Of a stretch of 51,270 nt of DNA, positions 44,204 to 51,270 are shown piece by piece. Under the pieces are notes generated by a model. The model ran no database searches and was not told where the DNA came from. It was given only the letters and a program-made list of their open reading frames with translations. Location of the stretch: assembly GCA_003988855.1 (NCBI GenBank), contig QYAI01000251.1, positions 1-51,270 on the forward strand. The letters run 5' to 3'. The stretch comes from Arachnopeziza araneosa (taxonomy: Eukaryota; Ascomycota; Leotiomycetes; Helotiales; Arachnopezizaceae). The position numbers and the translations under genes were made by a program. The stretch's first letter is position 1; every line of letters begins with the position of its first letter.

Positions 44204-46152
44204 TCACTCTACTTCGTATTTCCTATCCTTGAGTATTCCCATTGTATAGTAGTCTTTTAGCTCCATCCAATTTGTCAGCCCCGAGATGACAGTATGTCCA
44301 ATCATTTTATACCGCCCATTTATCTGTGGCCGCAAGAGTATAGAGAAAATTGAGCCGTGCGGAATCACTGCTTGGTCGCCTTGTTCGACTTGCGTCTGTG
44401 AATGCCCAACGAATCCGCCCGCCGTGACGAAGAACGACGTACCGCAGCTCCTAGCTTCACATCTAACGATAAACGAAACGAACATGTTAAAGTGTCGCCA
44501 AGCTATCTCCATAAGTTTGTCGATCTAGCATCTTAGCCTCTACGAATCTTGTAGCGTCATCTTGGGTCATTCGAGGCGAAAAGATCCGGCTGCACATTTC
44601 TGTGGCGTAAGGTTCTTGGAGTATGAAAGAAGTTCTCGATTTATCTCTTCTGAAGATGTTTGTTCTTGTTCAACACCGATTATTTGCAATTCTTGGATTG
44701 TAGCTGCATTTATCACTTCCCAGGGAAACTCCCTAGTTCGTAAATGCTCTAGCTGGTGAAGTGGTGATATGTGGTCGACAGGAGTCTCCATTGCCGTAGT
44801 AAATGTTACCATAACTTCCTTCAACTCTTGAACAAACCGTCCGGGATTCTGTCTGGGATTTTGTTTCACGGTTCGGACAAGGCGACAGTGTCGAGTTCAG
44901 TAGCAGAAAAACTAAGAACGCGATGATCATCGCTCTGTTGCGCGTTACTTTCCACTATCCGATCTTCATTGTTGGAGAACTTGGTTATGTAGTTGTTGTC
45001 TCCTTTCCACGGCCTTGAGGAGTCTATAACCCAAGAAGGTACACTTCCTGAGTCCTCAAGAAGACGCCCGTACTTCAAACCCTCAAAATAATCCGGCTTG
45101 GCCAGACAGAGCGTACGACCTGGTAATAAATAATCATCGGCTCGGAACTGTAGTCAATCGATAATTTGCGCAGCTCGTGATCTGGAATCAGTCCAAGAAG
45201 CGCAAATACCTTATCTCGGGAGTCTGATGCTCGTCGTCCTATCGTCATCGCCATAGCTATCCTAAGACTGGGTGGATCGTTGCGCCGATGATTTTCTTGC
45301 GCTATTACAACCGCAATTATCGAAGACATTCTGCTGACCCAATCCACTAAGAGCAGCCTCGCATTTATCTTAGAGCTCTTGTCCGGGTACATGGAAACGA
45401 GGCTGCTTCGAATGTGTTCCCGAACACTACGATCAGATTCGGTTCCCTCGGCGAATGACCAGAGATCGAAAAACCACGCATCGGCATCGCTCTGCAAGAA
45501 TGGATGTATGCCGCACACAAATACCACAGTCTTTGCCAGATATAATTCCTGGACGGTCCAAGTGCGTTCCCACCAAGGTTTCATTACTAGATTCATTGAC
45601 AAACTAAATCATCTTTGTCATCATTTCTGATTTTCCCGGTTCGCTGAGATTCGAGATAACTTCGTTACGACCTTTCTTCATGATCCGGATAAATTCATCA
45701 ATGTGATCGTCGCTCTCGCCTAGCCAAATGAAGACATTGCTAGCTGAGTAGATGTGCCTCATCAGAGGCACCTGGTGATTCTTTTCGGAAATATCAGCCT
45801 AATTAATACAGATAGCATCAATCCATATCTCCCCAAACTGAACCGAACGTCTGAGTTGCCGTAATGCTTTCTCAAGATTCACTGTCACGCTCATAACCTG
45901 ATAATCTATCATAATTAGCGCTGTAACTTCCGGGTCGCCCCAGCAGTAGGACAATGCGTTGAAGTTTTGACATTCGTTAAGGGATATTATCCTCGTCGTG
46001 CAGCGGACGAGATAATCATCGTCGTTATTGAGGATGGTGAGGAGCCTGATCTCGCGGCGAGCGGAGTCGAGCTTGACGTAGGATGAATTCTGATTCATGG
46101 CAAGGCAGCTGATATTTGGTCCAGAATCTTGTGTCGGTGTTATATTTTTCAA
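44204..46152 (-). pseudogene. Decayed HET-domain (heterokaryon incompatibility) protein
   Basis: From Met at 46152 the minus strand encodes RREIRLLTILN, FNALSYCWGDPEVTAL and IWIDAICIN, the HET domain hallmark. It then meets TAG (45801-45799) where the motif requires Gln. The same frame goes on with KNHQVPLMRHIYSASNVFIWLGESD. A frameshift leads to PWWERTWTVQELYLAKTVVFVCG and DSRDKVFALLGLIPDHE, and another to SVPSWVIDSSRPW. The last block is FFVTAGGFVGHSQTQVEQGD..PHGSIFSILLRP near 44204-44440. At least one nonsense and two frameshift changes make it non-functional. It diverges from an intact HET gene starting 389 bp away. Confidence 0.88.
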
Positions 46153-46541
46153 AACGGAAAGCGCACAGTCTTGGGAGTGCGGGAATTAAAGAATTGAGAG
46201 AAGGGGGGAATCTTAGCAGGGAAGCAACCTTCCAGCGAGGCTACGAGGAGTTTATGCGTCTATCTTAAAAGATGTTGGTAGTGGAAACACGCTGCAAAGC
46301 ATGGCTTCGCAGTTAAGAATCTCACTGGTTGATTTTACAAGACATCTGGATATAGTCAATCGGCGTTATTGACAATAAGGCTACCTTTGCTACTCGGTGG
46401 TCAACCTCTTCTTCGCGAAGCTTCTGCACCTCAGTTGCGAGCCGAGCTACAGCCAAGCCCTGTGATTTGTGACTTTCTCCCACCAACAATTCTTTGGATT
46501 TATCATGACATAGCCTCGTTTTTTCGAATTCCCTCACAAAC

Positions 46542-48591
46542 ATGGAGAGCGAAGCGCAATTTACATATGGCCGACCGCTGCAGGGTCGCAACATACGGCT
46601 CGTCGAGATCAGGCCCGGTTTTGAGAAGACCACACTCGAGATCAAACTGGTTGAATGTAGGCTTGGTAGTGTGAGTTTTGAAGCTCTTTCATACGTATGG
46701 GGCAAGCAGGTAAGTAGGCAGCGGATCAAATGCAACGGTCAGTCAATCTACGTTGGAGCGAGTCTTCATGACGCTTTTAGCGAGCTGGCTCGCCGCCAGT
46801 CAACAGGTTTCATCTGGGCCGATGCGATCTGCATTAATCAGAACAATGACAGAGAGAAGACTCACCAAGTGCGCATGATGCGTGACATATATGAAACGGC
46901 TCAGAGAGTGATTATCTGGCTTGGAAATGAACAGGCTGGTGATGGGAAGGGATTCGAGCTTGCGCAAAGTCTCTATCAGAAATTTGATGGAGAGTGTTAT
47001 AGCATGTATTCTACCACCTATGATTTCAAAGAATTTGATTGCAGATCAAAAGGAGTTCCCGAGCCTCTTGGTAATCCGGATTGGAATGCGCTGTTCACTA
47101 TCCTCAGCCATCCCTGGTTCAGTCGTATTTGGGTTGTCCAGGAATTGTTAGTGGCCCAAAGATCCATCATGTGGCGAGGAACACAGAATCTTAATACCGA
47201 CATAGTTCTCTGGATAACAATGCAGATCGCTCGTCATAGAGATCTTTATGAGTGCTTCGATGTCTTCATGGGCAGCCCAGCGTGCTCAGCCCTAATGGCC
47301 CGCAACATCGCAACAAGCTACCTCGAATATAAAAGTCTTGGTGCAATTTCTTTCTACGATACGCTTTCACGGTACAATGGCATGGAAGCAACGGATCCGC
47401 GGGACCGGTACTTTGCGCTTGTCGGGATATCGCGCCTCGACGCCAGCTTCATAAACTATGAGAAGTCATATCGCGATGTCGCTTGCCTGGTTGGTAAGAT
47501 GGCTCTGTTAGGATTCCCTGAGTACCTGGTAAATCCAGGGGGTATTGAGGTATTGGGCTTCATGGAGAAGCCAGAAGCTCACAGGTTTCTTATCGAGTGG
47601 CTGGCCTTTCACGCAAACCCGCAGAACCACAATCTCGGCCTCCCATCGTGGGTTCCTGATTTGATATCGCCGCACAGCCCTGGCCTACTCCTGTCAGGAT
47701 TCTATAACACCCTACATTTGAAGGGGATCAAGGAGATTCCATCTCCGAAACTGCGATTGAGACATGGTGCCGACTTCGAGTGGACCGAGTTTTCGCCGCC
47801 TCCGCAGGTTATACCTGTACCTGACGTAAGAAGGACTTTAAGCTCGAAGAACTGAGAAATAACTGACTAGGGCCATTCAGGAGATTCAAATAATGGGGGC
47901 AGCGTTTGACCATGTCAAAAGACTGGCTAGCAAGAGACCACCGCTTCCTCGCTCAAGTTCGGAACAAGAACGGCTAATACAAAGTGGTCGTTCTACTATC
48001 AATATTTTTGAAATAATGGAATCGGTTTCCCAGTACGAAACGGAGATGGTCTATTGGCTTTCGGAGATGAGGACTTTGGCTGACCCGACCCTGCAAGCCC
48101 CAGATAGCATCTTGTCGGGATTGCCGGCGTCCTTCGATGCGTTCTGGCGGGCCCTCATCTACAACCGCGAAGCAGAATTCAACTATCAATTCCCCAACCA
48201 GCCAGCCGGGGATTGGCTCGCAATCAGTTTCGGGTACTGGTACCTGTGGAAGAAGCTGATGATGCAGCGACGATGGCGGGAGAACATCTTTCAAGGAGTA
48301 ATCTTTCCCCACATTTTAAAGAAGCTGGCAGCGCCCTTTGCTGCGGCTGAAGGCAGAGTTAGTGATGCAAGGCGCTTCTTCGTTTCGCAGAATGGCAGAT
48401 TTGGATGGGTGCCGCACAGAACTGAAGTCGGCGACCGGGTTTGCGTCTTCAGAGGAATGAGGATACCTGTTATCATGAGGCCACGGGGCGATCAGTGGGA
48501 ATTCGTAGGAGCTTGTTACATCCAAGGATCGATGGATGGCGAGATCTGGGATCTCGGCGGCCTAGAGTGGAAGTATATGTCGTTTGTGTGA
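46542..48591 (+). CDS. HET-domain (heterokaryon incompatibility) protein
   Basis: Exons 46542-47825 and 47881-48591, with a 55-bp intron (gtaaga..ctgac..cattcag), give 664 residues. The HET domain, found in proteins that trigger cell death when unlike fungal hyphae fuse, shows RLVEIRPG, FEALSYVWG (46-54), FIWADAICINQ (90-100) and RVIIWLGNE (122-130). HPWFSRIWVVQELLVA, DPRDRYFALVGI and LPSWVPDLISP follow. The C-terminal region ends with the small RRFFVSQNGRFGWVP..VGDRVCVFRGMRIPVIMRP block common in het-6-type proteins. No NACHT or WD repeats follow. All motifs are intact, unlike the divergent neighbour. Allelic or non-allelic recognition specificity cannot be inferred. Confidence 0.92.
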
Positions 48592-49187
48592 TATGCGGAG
48601 GCAGGCAACATTTAAAACCAGACCCTTTTGAAGCCGCGATTTGTGAATCTAAGCGCCGCGCTGAAAGTGCCTATAGAGAGACCCTCAAGCGAAGCCTGCA
48701 GAAAATTCCTATTGCTACTACAAGCTAGGATACGGCGGCTAAACGCGGGCCTGGAAAGTTGTCCGATTCTCAATACCGCCCGTATTCGTATGCCGTTTTA
48801 TTCCTTTCTGTGAGATACTGACTTTAGGTGGTCTCTATGGCCTGAAATCCGATTCGTTAGAGGCGCTGATCATTGCATGCTTTAATGCCTTCAAGCTACC
48901 AGAAGTCACCCAATGCCCATCAAGCGACTCTTCCAGTGAGACAACCAAGATTTTCTTGTACGATAAAGTCATTGTAGTCGTTACATAGCGCTAGAGCAAT
49001 ATATCAAGCCTACCAAGCTCTTCCCCTCTGTGATGAGCAGAATATCACGTGTTACAAATGTCATGCGTAGATGGCACGGGCGGACAGGACCTCATTACCG
49101 ATGTGTGGAAAATAAGGGGTACATTCAGAGTCTATTCGGACTAGGGGCGGAGAGAAGTCTGCTGTAGATAAGGCACACCTCACTAGT
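48592..49187. other. Intergenic after the HET gene
   Basis: No gene recognised. It ends in actagtgta immediately at the right copy of the 97-bp repeat. Confidence 0.4.
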
Positions 49188-49284
49188 GTAGTTTTTCTTC
49201 CCTCATATTCTTCTTTTCCTTCGTAGCTAGCCTATGAACCGAATATACTCAGACTATCAACGCACTCCCATATGCCTCTTGACT
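49188..49284. repeat. 97-bp exact repeat, right copy
   Basis: Identical to window positions 1-97, same orientation. The 9-mer actagtgta overlaps its left edge here (49182-49190), whereas in the left copy the same 9-mer overlaps the right edge (95-103). Confidence 0.9.
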
Positions 49285-49404
49285 TCTATTCTCACGAGAT
49301 TTATATATCCTATAATGCAAGAGAGGTTTCTAAGCTAATAAGTGACTCTTTATAACCCTACCTATTATTTCCTATTTCGAATTTTTTTCCAAGAGGCCAT
49401 CTTT

Positions 49405-50158
49405 TTAGGCTCCGGAAAATTCGAATTGAGCTATAACGAATAAAGCTGCTCCTGCAAAAGTTGCGAGAAGATCAAAGAGCACAGTAAGCAAGGGAATAAC
49501 GTGGTTCGTACGTATAATAGACCTAGCAAAACTGTGGTTGAACTGTGAGATGACTATTGCCAGTAAGAGCACCGATTGGAGCATCAACGCAGACGCTGCA
49601 ACTATACCGACTAACTGTCTCCATGAAAGAGTGAGAGGTAGATGGGGAACAGGACTCTCTAGATGGACTCGATAGTGGACCAGAGAGAGCACAAAGGATT
49701 GGAGTCCTAGTGATACGAGTGAGGTGGTAAAGAACATCGCTGTCAAGCTGAGGCTTTGTGTCAGCACTGAAATTGAAATGCAAGATTTGGAGAAAGATAC
49801 GCACCCTGGGTTAAGGCCGGCTGACTTGGACGCTCCGAGTGCATCTAAAATAATAACGAGGATAGATAACAGAGCCCAGAGCCAGTTCATGACCCATAGG
49901 GAAGCGTCAGACCACTCCTTAGAGGAGATTCTCGACGGGAATATAAGGTTATCAACTTCCTCGCTTGCATCGGGGTGCTGGAGTCGTGATGTCAGTCATT
50001 ATTTTGGCTCTGGCTAGTAGCTATCCAGCCGATATAGGATTACTGACATTGTAAAAGTTCAAAGAGTGCGGTGGTTCAATTGGGGTGTCTCTGAGTTCCT
50101 TGTTGCAAAAGGACGGCCTGCAGTCAGAGCGATAGCTTGAGCGTGTTAGGGCTCTGTT
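49405..50158 (-). CDS. Multi-pass membrane protein, uncharacterised (5' end unresolved)
   Basis: The minus strand gives three linked exons: an upstream part ending at 50048 (..SDCRPSFCNKELRDTPIEPP..LNFYN), 49977-49805 and 49747-49405, with introns of 70 and 57 bp. The joined product reads HPDASEEVDNLIFP..SKEWSDASLWVMNWLWALLS, then at least four hydrophobic segments (ILVIILDALGAS, TAMFFTTSLVSLGL, LVGIVAASALMLQSVLLLAI, LLATFAGAALFVIAQF). The 57-bp intron is a multiple of three and could be read through, but the spliced form is chosen because it has canonical ends. The exon containing the start Met was not identified upstream of 50158. I do not recognise the family. Confidence 0.55.
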
Positions 50159-50169
50159 TTAACTCGTTT

Positions 50170-50186
50170 CAGGGCCTCAGGCCCTG
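50170..50186. repeat. 17-bp perfect palindrome
   Basis: Arms cagggcct and aggccctg are exact reverse complements around a single base, between two membrane-protein genes. Confidence 0.8.
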
Positions 50187-50407
50187 TTTCATCAGTTAGG
50201 GTGCACTTCCCACTGTAGAATTGATTCTTCACCACTGAAAAACTCCATTTTTGCACCTATTCTGAACACACTTTAAAAGCCAACATTCCTCCAGTCTGGG
50301 AACGTCTTCATCACTCTCCTCATTGACTACTCTGCTAGGTGGAACCTAGACGAAATTAATTAGCTGTTCCAACAAGGACTTTGGATCAATCAGTAGTTTG
50401 ATCTCAT

Positions 50408-51172
50408 TCAACATACAGAGAGTTGTGAAGGACCCACACCAGGGTCATAACCTTCCTCTTCTCGAAATACAGAAACCTGCGGCTGGTGTTGTTGGTCTCG
50501 AAACGCCTCGGCGAGCGGTCCATTTGGTACATCTGCATTGATTTCAGTGAGTGATATTGAGCCTCCTATTTCGCTTCTAGCTCGATCAATAGTAGGCTCG
50601 TATGGTGCATCGACTGTTTCAATCCTCGCCTGTAAACGTTCAAACTGAGGCCTCAAGCGATTCATGCGGAAGCAGTAGTATAGATTGAAGACTGCAACTA
50701 AGGACTGGATAATACCAAACCAGTAGTCTGGAATAATGGCCGCCAACGCCACTGTCGAGAAAATTTGGAAGCTCGTTGCGGATAAGTATATGAGCCACAG
50801 CTGCCTTATACGGTCGCCGGATTTCGGTCTGAAGATTTCCTTCCGGAATATGCGTCCTGGGATCCAATCGAGGAGAAACAACACAATATGGATGGCTTGC
50901 AATACAGTGCCTGCGTACCATTTCGATAGTGCAGCTGCGCTGTGCGGCTTGCCGACACTAAGCGTCTCGACTATGCAAACAAGCTTGACCAAACGGAGGA
51001 GCATATGCACTCGCCATAATACCGGTACTTTGACAAACCCGATGTAAATACTTGCCAGAGTCGAGTACCAGTGATCGTCGGGATCTGGTTGGCCTGCGTC
51101 GAACCAGAATCCACGCAGAATTGCGCTGGGAGGCTCTAGCAGGATCGATAATAGGAGTTTGGTCGTTGACAT
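50408..51172 (-). CDS. Multi-pass membrane protein, uncharacterised, 254 residues
   Basis: A single open frame from Met at 51172 encodes 254 residues. Hydrophobic segments include STLASIYIGFVKVPVLW, MLLRLVKLVCIVETL, YAGTVLQAIHIVLFLLDWIP, LWLIYLSATSFQIFSTVAL and GIIQSLVAVFNLYYCF, so about five transmembrane helices. A hydrophilic acidic C-terminal tail of about 80 residues follows. The WFDAGQPDPDDHWY loop and the overall pattern look like an ascomycete-specific integral membrane family, but I cannot name it. It lies in the same orientation as the membrane protein at 49405-50158 and could be related in function by proximity only. Confidence 0.65.
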   Translation of the reverse strand: MSTTKLLLSILLEPPSAILRGFWFDAGQPDPDDHWYSTLASIYIGFVKVPVLWRVHMLLRLVKLVCIVETLSVGKPHSAAALSKWYAGTVLQAIHIVLFLLDWIPGRIFRKEIFRPKSGDRIRQLWLIYLSATSFQIFSTVALAAIIPDYWFGIIQSLVAVFNLYYCFRMNRLRPQFERLQARIETVDAPYEPTIDRARSEIGGSISLTEINADVPNGPLAEAFRDQQHQPQVSVFREEEGYDPGVGPSQLSVC

Positions 51173-51270
51173 TGGGGATTGCTAAATCGCCGCCGGCCAC
51201 TTGCTAAATCACCGCCAGGCCCGTGCTTTGCCGCAATGTACCAGGCATCAACACCACATAGTAATTTATA

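Noticed and set aside
43935..44249. Plus-strand 104-codon ORF
   Set aside because: Its right end overlaps the antisense of the HET relic's C-terminal block; no independent signal.
1..51270. CRISPR arrays, operons, bacterial signals
   Set aside because: The sequence is eukaryotic, with spliceosomal introns and no regularly spaced repeats of CRISPR type.

Overview
The window is fungal nuclear DNA, most likely from a filamentous ascomycete (Pezizomycotina). Genes are spaced out and interrupted by short GT..AG introns (40-90 bp, one of 200 bp) with CTAAC/CTGAC-like branch sites. The gene families are typical of this group: a Zn2Cys6 regulator, HET-domain proteins, a HeLo protein, a LaeA-like methyltransferase and an Atg22 transporter. 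Several relics carry TGG-to-TAG, CAG-to-TAG and other C-to-T/G-to-A changes that look like repeat-induced point mutation (RIP). A placement in Leotiomycetes is only my impression. All exon boundaries were read by eye from splice signals, frame continuity and family motifs.

Layout. 1-1200: repeat-rich edge with one copy of a 97-bp repeat, a candidate solo LTR and a decayed Tc1/mariner transposase. 1568-3414: mitochondrial tRNA-modifying GTPase MSS1/MnmE. 3950-4135: tiny three-repeat GRGGYN protein. 4136-10776: almost gene-free. 10777-14570: divergent pair of an FAD monooxygenase and a LaeA-like methyltransferase. 15205-18191: a graveyard of a serine beta-lactamase-like hydrolase, an amidase and an MFS transporter. 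18665-20517: HeLo plus pseudokinase protein. 21255-27754: a likely nutrient module of allantoate-permease-type MFS transporter, Zn2Cys6 regulator and M20 amidohydrolase, followed by a second amidase relic (29040-29398). 30042-32709: NagZ-type GH3 fused to two GNAT-like regions. 33064-35039: Atg22. 35338-38112: Gyp7-type RabGAP. 39240-40283: aldo/keto reductase. 41024-43711: a small secreted cysteine peptide gene with two decayed relatives around a pseudogene of a membrane-anchored protein. 44204-48591: a decayed and an intact HET gene, divergent. 49188-51172: second copy of the 97-bp repeat and two membrane-protein genes.

Functionally the window mixes conserved housekeeping genes (MSS1, ATG22, GYP7) with accessory blocks. 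The middle block is unusually rich in amide-bond hydrolases (two amidase relics, a beta-lactamase-fold relic and an intact M20 enzyme) beside a transporter and regulator that share a promoter with several GATA sites. This suggests acquisition of nitrogen from amides or small peptides, partly lost. The HeLo and HET genes belong to fungal self/non-self recognition and regulated cell death families. The best candidates for something undescribed are the small secreted peptide family (one intact, two broken copies with a conserved CGxKC core) and the 61-residue GRGGYN protein.
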